Assembly: GCF_006864425.1 (NCBI RefSeq)
Contig: NZ_QHLI01000025.1
Coordinates: 1-40,326 of the forward strand
From: Campylobacter troglodytis
Lineage (GTDB): Bacteria; Campylobacterota; Campylobacteria; Campylobacterales; Campylobacteraceae
Length of the DNA stretch: 40,326 nt
Direction of reading: 5' to 3'
Shown here: piece after piece, positions 25,646-33,506 of the stretch
Position numbering within the stretch: the stretch's first letter is position 1
How the letters are laid out: every line of letters starts with the position of its first letter
Notes under the pieces: generated by a model
Told to the model about the DNA's origin: nothing
What the model saw: the letters and a program-made list of their open reading frames with translations, nothing else
The model's database searches: none
Position numbers and translations under genes: made by a program

Positions 25646-27282
25646 TGAAAAAGATTATTTTATTTTTCTTGCCACTTTTTATCTTAGCCGTTGATGTTTC
25701 AGAGCTAACAAGCAGCACAGCTACAAATGAAACAAGCACAGATAACAACACAAGTTTAAGCAAGGTGCAAAGCAGTGCTGTTTTTGGTGCTCATTTATTT
25801 AGCGGAAATTTCAAGCAAAGCTCTCAACACATTTATAATCCAAACTACAAAATAGCAGTTGGGGATATGATCAGTGTTAAAATTTGGGGTGCTGTGCAGT
25901 TTGAAAGCAATTTAATAGTCGATTCTCAAGGAAATATCTTCATACCTCAGGTTGGTGCTATACAAATTTTAGGGGTTAGAAATGCTGATTTGCTCGAGGT
26001 TATTAGGGCTGATCTTGCTAAAATTTACAAGGATAATGTCTTTGTTTATGCAGATATGAATGCCTATCAAAATGTCTCTGTTTTTGTAACGGGAAATGTT
26101 AATTCTCCTGGGCTTTATCAGGGTTTAAGCTCTGATTCTGTGATTCAGTATATTGACAAGGCAAATGGGATAAACTTAGAGTATGGTAGTTTTAGGGATA
26201 TAAAAATTCTAAGAGAAAACAAGCCCTTGTATGATTTGGATTTGTATGAGTTTTTGCTGTCTGGCAAAATAAGCCTCTTTGCCTTTAAGACAGGAGATGT
26301 GATCTTAGTGGGGGATGTTAAAAAATACGCCTTTGCAAGTGGGGATGTGCAAAAGCCCTTTCGCTTCGAGCTAAAAGATGATATTTTAAGCTTGCAAGAT
26401 CTAGCCAAGATAGCAGGAGCAAGAGCCATAGTAACAAATGCCATAGTCAAAAGCTACTCAGCAAACAATAACTTACACATTAATGCCTATGCCAAAAAAG
26501 ACTTTGAAACTGTTATGCTTCAAACAGGTGATGAGGTGGAGTTTAGACCTGATTATAATGCCCAAAATTTAAGCATAAGGATAGAAGGAGAACACAGCGG
26601 ACTTCACGCCTTGGTGGTAAAAAAAGGCACAAATTTAGCCGAGGTAGTAGCTAGAATTAGAGCTAATGCCCATTCAGATCTAGATTCCATTCAGGTATTT
26701 AGAAAAAGCGTTGCCCTAACTCAAAAAAAACTCATAGAAGCTCAGCTTAAAGAGCTTGAAACCTTAGCTTTAACAGCTCCTTCTGTAAATGCAGAAGGAG
26801 CAGCCATTAGATCAAATCAAGCAAGAACCATACTTGAATTCATAGAAAGGGCAAAGCAAGTAGAACCAAAGGGGCAAATAGTAATTGACAGCCCAAATGC
26901 CTACAAAAACATCATCTTAGAAGAAGATGATCTAATAGTAGTTCCAAGTAAAAACAATCTAGTCTTAGTTCAAGGCGAGGTAGCCTTGCCAGGTGCCTTT
27001 GTCTTTGTGGATAAAAAGAAGATGGGTTATTATATTGATCTAGCAGGGGATTTTAGCGACAGGGCTGATAAGTCTAGGGTCTTAGTTATTAGAGCCAGTG
27101 GCAAGGCTGAAAAGTATAGAGTAAGCTTTATAGGCTCTATGGCTAGGATTAGACCAGGGGATAATATACTTGTCTTGCCAAGGATCGATTCTCAAAATTT
27201 GCAAATCACAGCCATGCTTACTCAAATTTTATATCAAATAGCCATAGCTACAAATGTAGTTCTTAATATAAATCGCAACTAA
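25645..27282 (+). CDS. kpsD: Capsule polysaccharide export protein KpsD
   Basis: Outer-membrane/periplasmic export protein. 545 residues with a signal peptide at 1-16 and no lipobox Cys. A Poly_export domain (YKIAVGDMISVKIWGAVQFES...VDSQGNIFIPQVGAIQILG) at about 65-145 is followed by SLBB-type repeats (VFVTGNVNSPGLYQG, FASGDVQKPFRF, VLVQGEVALPGAFVF). Overlaps kpsE by one base and precedes kpsF by nine. Slightly frayed near the middle by a Lys/Glu-rich region about 355-410. Confidence 0.95.
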   Translation: MKKIILFFLPLFILAVDVSELTSSTATNETSTDNNTSLSKVQSSAVFGAHLFSGNFKQSSQHIYNPNYKIAVGDMISVKIWGAVQFESNLIVDSQGNIFIPQVGAIQILGVRNADLLEVIRADLAKIYKDNVFVYADMNAYQNVSVFVTGNVNSPGLYQGLSSDSVIQYIDKANGINLEYGSFRDIKILRENKPLYDLDLYEFLLSGKISLFAFKTGDVILVGDVKKYAFASGDVQKPFRFELKDDILSLQDLAKIAGARAIVTNAIVKSYSANNNLHINAYAKKDFETVMLQTGDEVEFRPDYNAQNLSIRIEGEHSGLHALVVKKGTNLAEVVARIRANAHSDLDSIQVFRKSVALTQKKLIEAQLKELETLALTAPSVNAEGAAIRSNQARTILEFIERAKQVEPKGQIVIDSPNAYKNIILEEDDLIVVPSKNNLVLVQGEVALPGAFVFVDKKKMGYYIDLAGDFSDRADKSRVLVIRASGKAEKYRVSFIGSMARIRPGDNILVLPRIDSQNLQITAMLTQILYQIAIATNVVLNINRN

Positions 27283-27291
27283 GGAGGTCTT

Positions 27292-28242
27292 ATGTCAATA
27301 GATCTAAATGAAATAGCCAAAGAGGTTTTTAAGATAGAAGCAAAGACCATTAAGGATCTAAAAAAGAAGATCGATGCTAATTTTACAAAGGCTATAAGCT
27401 TGATACTAGAAACAAAGGGCAGATTAGTTGTAAGTGGCATAGGAAAAAGCGGCCACATAGGAGCTAAGATAGCAGCCACTTTGGCAAGTACTGGAACTCC
27501 TAGCTTTTTTATGCATCCAGCTGAGGCGCTACACGGAGATCTTGGTATGCTTACAAGGGAGGATACCTTGCTTATGATCTCAAATTCAGGAGAAAGCGAG
27601 GAGATCTTAAAGATCATTGCTGCCATAAAAAAGGCAGGAATTAAGATCATAGCAATGAGTGGAAATCTTAAATCAACCCTTGCCAAGCAAGCTGATCTTT
27701 GCCTTGATATATCCATAAAAAAGGAGGCTTGTCCCTTGCAGCTAGCCCCTATGAGCTCTACCACAGCCACACTTGCTATGGGGGATGCTTTGGCTGTTTG
27801 TTTGATGAAAAAAAGAAATTTCAAGCCAACTGACTTTGCCCTTTTTCATCCAGGAGGAAGCTTGGGTAAGCGTTTGCTTACTAAGGTTAAGGATGTGATG
27901 GTAAAAAGGTTGCCCCTTGTTAATGCTAAGACTCCATTTAATGAGCTAATAGATGTGATGACTAGTGGCAAACTTGGACTTTGTCTTGTGATGGATAAAG
28001 AAAATATCATAGGCATCATAACAGATGGGGATCTAAGAAGGGCATTAAAAAGAAATAAAAAGCCAAGGTTTGATTTCATAGCAAGTGAGATAATGAGTAA
28101 AAACCCTAAGATCATAGACGCTGATGCTATGGCAACAGAAGCAGAAGCCTTGATGCTAGAACATAAGATCAAAGAAATTCCAGTAGCAAGTAAGGGCAAG
28201 ATCGTTGGGGTGATCCAGCTTTATGATATAGGGCGAATTTAG
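27292..28242 (+). CDS. kpsF: Arabinose-5-phosphate isomerase KpsF
   Basis: Interconverts ribulose-5-P and arabinose-5-P, precursor of Kdo, which links capsule to its lipid anchor. 316 residues: SIS domain (VVSGIGKSGHIGAKIAATLASTGTP; HPAEALHGDLGM; SNSGESEEI) then two CBS domains (VMVKRLPLVNAKTP and IMSKNPKIIDADAMATEA...). AAGGAGGT stands just before the ATG. Last gene of the kps transport block. Confidence 0.95.
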   Translation: MSIDLNEIAKEVFKIEAKTIKDLKKKIDANFTKAISLILETKGRLVVSGIGKSGHIGAKIAATLASTGTPSFFMHPAEALHGDLGMLTREDTLLMISNSGESEEILKIIAAIKKAGIKIIAMSGNLKSTLAKQADLCLDISIKKEACPLQLAPMSSTTATLAMGDALAVCLMKKRNFKPTDFALFHPGGSLGKRLLTKVKDVMVKRLPLVNAKTPFNELIDVMTSGKLGLCLVMDKENIIGIITDGDLRRALKRNKKPRFDFIASEIMSKNPKIIDADAMATEAEALMLEHKIKEIPVASKGKIVGVIQLYDIGRI

Positions 28243-28603
28243 CTTAAAGTGGCTTGTGAGACTTTAATTTTTTTGCCTTTTTTGTGAATTTTAGTCTTTT
28301 GTGGATGCTTTTTTGACATTTTTTGCTTTGAGCTTATTTTTGTGGATGAGAGGGTAAATTTAGCTTTTTTGTGAATTTTAGCTTGTTTTGTGAATTTTTG
28401 TATGTTTTGTGGGCTTTTTAAATTTGACTAAGCTTTGGAGATAAATTGATTTTTGTGAATTTCGCAAAGTGCTACCGTTATCTTTTGTTTGCCAAAATCA
28501 ATTTTTCATCACCCAATGGGTGCGAAGAAAAATGCTGCACCTTGAATTTAATTAAAAATTCACAGTTTATCTAAATTTGCACTGTTATTTTTATGTTTTT
28601 TAA
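28243..28603. other. Gene-free stretch after kpsF, dense in TGAATTT
   Basis: Between kpsF and IS relic 4. Contains module 5 (28440-28510) and repeated GTGAATTT sites at about 28285, 28372, 28390 and 28457. No gene seen. Confidence 0.5.
28440..28510. repeat. Long inverted repeat, module 5 of the family found at 32611-33397
   Basis: Arms at 28440-28455 (GATAAATTGATTTTTG) and 28493-28510, with a 37-base core containing GCTACCGTTATC. The core pairs internally as CAAAG/CTTTTG. It is followed by a small hairpin (CACCC AAT GGGTG, 28510-28522) and, further on, by AAAATTCACAG. It resembles the manC-gmd modules in arm start (GATAAATT), in GCTACC and in layout, but is the most diverged of the set. Confidence 0.5.
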
Positions 28604-29480
28604 AGGCGATTGATACTTTTAGCTAAAATGATCTAGGATTTTTCCTAAGCCATTTTAACAAAATTTTATACAAATTTTCGTTTTTAACCTTGACATTGTA
28701 TCGAAATTCACTCTCTTTCAAATGAAGGTAGAAAAATTCCCTTTTAATCCCGTGAAACTGACTTAATCTAGCCTTTGTAAGGTCCCCAGAAATTCACAAT
28801 TTCGTTGATATGGTTTCGTCCGTTTGCAAATTCATTTTTAGAGTGTTTTACCCTATAATGTGCCTTTACTCCTTCTTGCAAAGTTGCGAACCTAGCGAAG
28901 CAAAAAATCCACCAAACCATCATAAGCCTTCCAGCTGTCGCTGTAAATCTCGCACTCGTTAAGCTTTGCAAAATCCCTTATGATAGATAATAGCTCTTTG
29001 GCAGAGCAAGTGTTTGAGTGCATAAACGCTAGCGTAGCGCTTTAGCATCCCTTCTCGCAAAGGGACGAGTGCGTAGCACGAAGTAAAAACATAGATCTTT
29101 TCTTGCCAGTCCTACGTCCACGCTTACCACGAACACGCCTTGCACCTTCTACTACGCAGTTGCTAGTGTAACGAAGCAAAAAATAATTCTCATCAACTTC
29201 GATTTCACCACTCATTTTAGAAAGCTTTTCGTATTCTTTTGCTATCAAAATGCGAATTTCTTTGAAAATTTTGCACAAACTTTGTTATGAAATTTAACAA
29301 ATTTCAGCGATTTTTTCGCCTCTAAATCAAGGGCCTCTTGTAAAGTTACGAGCCGAAAGGCGAAGTAAAAAATACTTCAAAATTCCTTAAATTTCTTTTG
29401 AGACAATTCGGAAACGGACTTTTGTTTTTCATAGGCGTTAACTTAAAAATCTGTCAATTTGGTTTAAGTTTAATTGAGTC
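28604..29480 (-). mobile_element. IS1595-family relic 4, best-preserved frame
   Basis: Minus-strand element. The transposase is readable as MKNK (about 29450), KMSGEIEVDENYF and GARRVRGKRGRRTGKK (29095-29210), then SWKAYDGL-like, GVKAHYRVKHSKNEFANGRN (28800-28870), ENFWG and LYKILLKWLRKNP near 28640. Four inserts are frame-preserving: about 29333-29369 (after KYF), 29146-29180 (after NYF), 29049-29086 (after MF) and 28869-28905 (after DF). The NFW site is empty. Ends carry GGC...ATTxAxACTT inverted repeats. Stops remain, so it is inactive. Confidence 0.85.
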
Positions 29481-29708
29481 TTTTTAAAATACAGTTTTTC
29501 AAGCTTTTGCTTAAATTTAGCCAACACTTCAAGCTATCATTTAAATCTAAGATAAAAATCGAGTACAGTTTAATAAAAAGTTAATTTAAACCAAAAATTC
29601 AACCTCCATTTTCATAAGCTCAAACAAAAATGATAAAAAAGTTTTCAGCTTAGACAAGATTAGAACAAAAATTGCTTTTTAAGCCTATATCAATGACAAA
29701 GGCTTAAA

Positions 29709-30242
29709 ATGAAATGCATAAATGAAGCCTCTATGACAAGGCTAAATGAGTTAATTTATTATCTTAAACAAATAAGCAAGGGACAACTAGCATTAAATTT
29801 ATATCAAAAGATAGTTTTTTTAATCGAGCTTAATCACTACAGAGCACACCAAAAGCTCTTTATAGGACTTAGCTTTGAAAGCCTTAGATATGGACCCTTT
29901 AGCATAGAACTTGCCAAGGCTATGGACGCACCAGATGAAAAAATCTATGTTTCAATTCAGGTTCAAGAGGCTGTTGAGGAGCTTTTGCAAGAATTTGAGC
30001 TTTATGATTTTTCTTACGAAAGTATGCAAAAGGCTTATTTTAAAATGAGTAAATACATCTCATCCTTATATATTTACAACATAACCCCTTATGAATTCAC
30101 GCTTGATTTTGACAAATACAATTTTGAAGATCTCTTTGAGACAGTAGCTTACAATCTTAGCGGCGAACTTTTAGAGCAAGAAAAAATCAAAACCCCACTA
30201 AGCCGTCAAAGGGCAAAGGAATTTGAGCATTATTTTGCTTAA
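29709..30242 (+). CDS. Panacea (DUF4065/SocA)-like protein
   Basis: 177 residues, soluble. The stretch QKIVFLIELNHYRAHQKLFIGLSFESLRYGPFSIEL resembles the Panacea domain found in SocA-like antitoxin/adaptor proteins, where a short helix pair precedes a small loop with L-x-Y-G-P. I see no partner toxin beside it. The start could also be ATG at residue 9; no good ribosome binding site precedes either. The gene lies alone between IS relic 4 and the manC region. Function uncertain. Confidence 0.5.
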   Translation: MKCINEASMTRLNELIYYLKQISKGQLALNLYQKIVFLIELNHYRAHQKLFIGLSFESLRYGPFSIELAKAMDAPDEKIYVSIQVQEAVEELLQEFELYDFSYESMQKAYFKMSKYISSLYIYNITPYEFTLDFDKYNFEDLFETVAYNLSGELLEQEKIKTPLSRQRAKEFEHYFA

Positions 30243-30373
30243 ATGCCTTTTGAGTTTGCGATTTATCTAGTGTTTTGAAAAGCGTTTTTGTATGCGTGGC
30301 GAGGGATTTTTGTAAGCGAAGTTTTTTGTAAAATTATTATTCTAAAGGATAGCGAAGTGTTTCAAATACCACC

Positions 30374-30600
30374 TTGTCATACTGAGGCAAAGCCGAAGTA
30401 TCTCATAACAACATAAAAGTTTGTCATACTGAGCTTTCGCAGAAAGCGGAAGTATCTCAAAAAGAGCTTTTTTGCTTGGGCTACGCCACTCTGCTTGGTC
30501 TCTACGCTTATAATGACAAAATTCTTGTCATACTAAGTGAAGTATATCAAAATAACGCAAAGTTTGTCATACTGAGGCAAAGCCGAAGTATCTCAAATTT
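30374..30600. repeat. REP-like palindromic repeat cluster
   Basis: Four copies of TTGTCATACTGAG...GAAGTATCTC, at 30374-30404, 30421-30458, 30523-30549 and 30563-30595. Each has a small pairing centre (GGCAAAGCC; GCTTTCGCAGAAAGC). Between the second and third lies TTTTTTGCTTGGGCTACGCC and then AATGACA, the mirror end. A related cluster lies at 35560-35762. This is the kind of mobile palindromic repeat often found between bacterial genes. Confidence 0.75.
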
Positions 30601-30830
30601 AAAATAGAGATATTTCTATCACTTCACTACCTCAGTATAACAAAACGAGGGTATAACTTGTTATATTGAGCTGGTAGTTTTCAGTTTGCCTTTTTGGGCG
30701 AGTTGAAAGATTTTTGTTAGTCAATTTGTCATTTTAAGCGTTGAGAAGAATTACAAGCTACACACTTGTTATTTATAGTGTGCGAAGAATAATTGCACTT
30801 TCTTTAAGGCTTTTGTTTATGTATCTTGGT

Positions 30831-30836
30831 TATAAT
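30831..30836 (+). promoter_or_regulatory. manC promoter -10 box
   Basis: TATAAT preceded by GGT, 28 bases before the manC ATG at 30865. Confidence 0.55.
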
Positions 30837-31178
30837 CTTTGCTTAAAATAAATAAGGGCGTTTTATGACAAATATCATTCTTTGCGGAGGCAGTGGGACA
30901 AGGCTTTGGCCGCTTTCAAGAGAGCTAATGCCAAAGCAATTTATCAAGCTTTTTGATGCGAATTTGGGCGTGAATTCGGCTTTAAATAGTGTGAATTCAG
31001 CCCAAATACAGCAAGAAAAATTCACACAAAAGAGCAAAGAAAAATCCCTCTTTCAGCTTTGCCTTCAAAGAAATGCTTTGCTTTGTGAGAATTTCCTTGT
31101 GGTTTCAAACGAGGAGCAGTATTTTTTAGCACTTGATCAAATTGATGAGCTAGAAGGCTTAAATTTTAGCATAAATGA

Positions 31179-31191
31179 GGGGGGGGGGGGG
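31179..31191 (+). repeat. Poly-G tract (13 G) in manC
   Basis: Thirteen G in the manC reading frame. At this length the frame ends at 31218; at 14 or 11 G it continues through to 32309. Such tracts of 8 or more G are the usual phase-variation switches in Campylobacter. Confidence 0.9.
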
Positions 31192-32295
31192 TTAATGCCC
31201 TTGAAAACAAGGCTTTAAAAGATGAAAAGAGTAAAAATTCAAGCACAAAATCAACAAGCCACTTAAACACAAACTCAAACAAAAACTCAACCATAACCCC
31301 ATTTTTAAATTCAAACCCGCAACTAAGCTCAAACACAAAATTCAAAGAATATGCAAATTCAAGCAAAAATTCAAGCTCAAAAGAAAACTCACAAACAAAA
31401 TTAAACGAAAATTCAAGCATAAATTCAAAGATAAATTCAGTCATAAATTCCATAAATTTTCTACTCGAACCCCTCCCCAAAAACACAGCAGCAGCCATAA
31501 CTTTAAGCGTTTTAAGCCTAGATAAGGATGAGCTTTGCCTAGTAAGTCCAAGCGACCATCTAATCAAAAACCAAGCAGAGTATGAAAAAATCATATTAAA
31601 AGCCGCCCAACTTGCCAAGCAAAATTTCATTGTCCTTTTAGGCATAAAGCCAGATACAGCTCAAATAGGCTTTGGCTACATAAAAATGAATGATAATGGC
31701 GATGTGCTAGGCTTTTACGAAAAGCCAGATTTAAAAACCGCGCAAAAATATCTAAAAGAGGGCAATTTCTTTTTTAATAGTGGAATTTTCATCTTTAAGG
31801 CTAGTTTTTTTCTCAAACAAATGCAAAAATTCGCCCCCAAAATTCTAAAAGCTTGCGAAGATGCCCTTAAAAACGCTATTAAAGAGTCAAATTTAATCCG
31901 CATAAAACGCGAGGATATGGAAAAAATCCCTGAAAATAGCATTGATTACGCGCTTATGGAAAAGGCTGATAAATTAAAACTAATTCAAGCCAAGTTTGAG
32001 TGGAGCGATTTGGGCAGCTTTGAAGCCCTTTATGATGCCTTTGACAAGGATAAAACGGGCAATGTCATCAAGGCAAAGACCCTAAACCTTGATAGCAAGG
32101 GCAATTTCATCTACTCTTCAAATGCCAAGAAACTCATAGCCACAAGCGAGATAGAAAATCTTATTATCATAGACAGCGAGGATGCACTGCTACTTGTCCC
32201 CAAAAGCAGGGCTCAAAGGGTGAAAGAACTTGTTTCAAGGCTTGACGTAGCAAGTAAGTTTCGCAAAATTCACCCGTCCTTGGGGCAGCTACACG

Positions 32296-32601
32296 GTGCT
32301 AGAAAGTGAAAAAGGCTACAAGCTAAAACGTATTGAGGTAAAGCCTGGCAAAAAGCTATCCTTGCAGAAGCATTTTCATAGAAACGAGCACTGGATAGTA
32401 GTTAGCGGCACGGCAACAGTTACTGTGGGCGATGAAAAAAGGCTTTTGCGTCCTAATGAATCGACATACATAAAAATGGGGCAAATTCACCGCCTTGCAA
32501 ATGAGGGAAAAATACCTGTGATTTTAATCGAAGCACAGGTGGGGGAGTATTTGGAGGAAGACGACATTGTGAGGATTGAGGATGATTTTAGGCGAACTTG
32601 A
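32296..32601 (+). CDS. Cupin (phosphomannose isomerase-type) C-terminal domain of ManC in a separate frame
   Basis: The frame from GTG at 32296 encodes 101 residues with the cupin core PGKKLSLQKHFHRNEHWIVVSGTATVTVGDE and NESTYIKMGQIHRLANEGKIPVILIEAQVGEYLEEDDIVRIEDDF. It overlaps the end of the nucleotidyltransferase frame (stop at 32309) by 14 bases, so coupled translation of a split enzyme is possible; no good ribosome binding site is seen. More likely it is the cut-off end of a single protein. Confidence 0.5.
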   Translation: MLESEKGYKLKRIEVKPGKKLSLQKHFHRNEHWIVVSGTATVTVGDEKRLLRPNESTYIKMGQIHRLANEGKIPVILIEAQVGEYLEEDDIVRIEDDFRRT

Positions 32602-32610
32602 ATGGTAACG

Positions 32611-32774
32611 GCGTTGTCTCTTGGCTGCCTTCGCGGGAGTATCGCAAAAATTAGGCTTGACAGGCTATACTGCCTAGTCTCGCCTAATTTTCGCTCGTCA
32701 GCCCGCAAATTGGGCTCAAGATACAACGCCTTATCGTCTTTGGTTCAAAAAATTCACTCTTTGTGTGAATTTTT
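32611..32774. repeat. Inverted-repeat module 1
   Basis: Imperfect 119-base inverted repeat, 32611-32729: outer arms GCGTTGTCTCTTGG / CAAGATACAACGC, inner arms AAAATTAGGC / GCCTAATTTT. The core 32657-32681 reads TTGACAGGC, then TATACT, then GCCTAGTCTC, with an inner AGGC/GCCT stem. After it, at 32748-32774, is a hairpin with arms AAAAATTCAC / GTGAATTTTT. No gene. Confidence 0.75.
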
Positions 32775-32829
32775 ATTGTGAAGTTTGGTTGTCTCTTGTG
32801 AGCTTTTAAAATTCGGCTTGGCTCGGCTT

Positions 32830-32968
32830 TGGGCTATAAAATAATTTTTGCGAACTTGATAGACCGCTACCTTTAGTCTGGTCTGCGTTCGCAAAAATCA
32901 TTTTCTAGCTCCAAATCCTATGCCTTTAACTTAATTTTACTGAAAATTCACGCTTTGCGTGAATTTTC
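32830..32968. repeat. Inverted-repeat module 2
   Basis: Arms AAAATAATTTTTGCGAAC (32838-32855) and GTTCGCAAAAATCATTTT (32887-32904), extended by GGGCTA / TAGCTCC. The core 32856-32886 starts TTGATAGACCGCTACC and holds AGAC/GTCT. A perfect hairpin at 32942-32968 (GAAAATTCACGC TTT GCGTGAATTTTC) follows, preceded by TTAATTTTACT. The GAATTT in its stem is an RAATTY site. Confidence 0.8.
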
Positions 32969-33064
32969 GCTTTGATTTAAAGTTGTTTGTGAATTTTTGT
33001 ATTAAATTTGTGAATTTTATCGTGGTTTTTAAGTTAAATTCACAAGGCTGACGGGGCTTTTTGC

Positions 33065-33197
33065 GATAAATTCATTTGTGTGGGCTTGATAGACGCTTCG
33101 CTTTCAGTCTTATCTTCGCCCACCCAAATGAATTTCTCATCAAAAATCCGCGTCTTAAATTTAATTTCACTGAAAATTCACGCAAACGTGAATTTTC
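33065..33197. repeat. Inverted-repeat module 3
   Basis: Arms GATAAATTCATTTGTGTGGGC-type at 33065-33085 and 33118-33138; core 33086-33117 starts TTGATAGACGCTTCGC and holds AGAC/GTCT then TATCTTC. A perfect hairpin follows at 33172-33197 (GAAAATTCACG CAAA CGTGAATTTTC), again preceded by TTTAATTTCACT, as in module 2. Confidence 0.8.
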
Positions 33198-33311
33198 TTT
33201 GCGGTTGTGGCAAATCTATGAAGTTTAAGTGAAAGGACAAAGAAAGTTGTTGAATTTAATGCCTAAATTGATAGAAAAAGCTTGATTTAAGGAGCTTACT
33301 ACGAGCGAGGT

Positions 33312-33397
33312 ATTTTTGATAAGAAATTGCTCTTGGTGGGCGTGGATAAGACATCTTAGTCTATCGAGCCCACCAAGAGCGATTTATTGCAAAAAGA
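33312..33397. repeat. Inverted-repeat module 4, opposite orientation
   Basis: Arms AAATTGCTCTTGGTGGGC (33324-33341) and GCCCACCAAGAGCGATTT (33368-33385), extended outward by TTTTTG...CAAAAA. Read on the minus strand the core is TCGATAGACTAAGATGTCTT, matching modules 2 and 3. No hairpin of the GAAAATTCACG type is found next to it. Confidence 0.75.
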
Positions 33398-33506
33398 CAA
33401 GCGAGAGACTAGCTGAAATTAAGGCGTTAAATACAAAAAAAGCCTTGTGAATTTAGCCCCAAAAAACGCCAAAATTCACAAGACAAACTAAAAAGAAAGG
33501 AAAATA

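Larger units (their letters stand above)
30865..32601 (+). pseudogene. manC: Mannose-1-phosphate guanylyltransferase / mannose-6-phosphate isomerase, phase-off and frameshifted
   Basis: Would make GDP-mannose from mannose-1-P and GTP, and interconvert mannose-6-P and fructose-6-P. Nucleotide site: IILCGGSGTRLWPLSRELMPKQF at residues 4-26. Then LVSPSDHLI, GFGYI, EKPD, NSGIFIF, EWSDLGSF in the second frame, and RPWGSYTVLESEKGYKLKR...HRNEHWIVVSGTA (cupin) in a third. Frames break twice: at a 13-G tract (31179-31191), and at ACCCG near 32272, where one C too many separates the domains. Two in-frame Asn/Ser/Lys-rich segments (30958-31038 and about 31170-31450) are absent from the usual protein. 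Restoring the first frame needs 11 or 14 G. Confidence 0.85.
32602..33506. other. 900-base gene-free stretch between manC and gmd
   Basis: Contains inverted-repeat modules 1-4 and the hairpins listed separately. I found no open reading frame I believe. Several TGAATTT sites lie between modules. AAAGGAAAAT before 33507 is the gmd ribosome binding site. Confidence 0.7.

Noticed and set aside
30374-30600. Repeats at regular-looking intervals, considered as a CRISPR array
   Set aside because: Units are palindromic, variable in length and spacing, run into each other and lack uniform spacers; no cas genes are nearby.
31166-31645. 159-residue open frame on the minus strand across manC, Phe/Glu-rich
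   Set aside because: It is the shadow of the AAATTCA-rich insertion and crosses the poly-G tract in antisense; no start signals or family.
32611-33397. Inverted-repeat modules as integron attC sites
   Set aside because: attC sites keep the outer ends (RYYYAAC/GTTRRRY) and vary inside. Here the core is conserved and the arms vary, and there are no cassette genes between modules.
32611-33397. Modules as tRNA or T-box elements
   Set aside because: No cloverleaf, no anticodon-type arms, and no T-box sequence.
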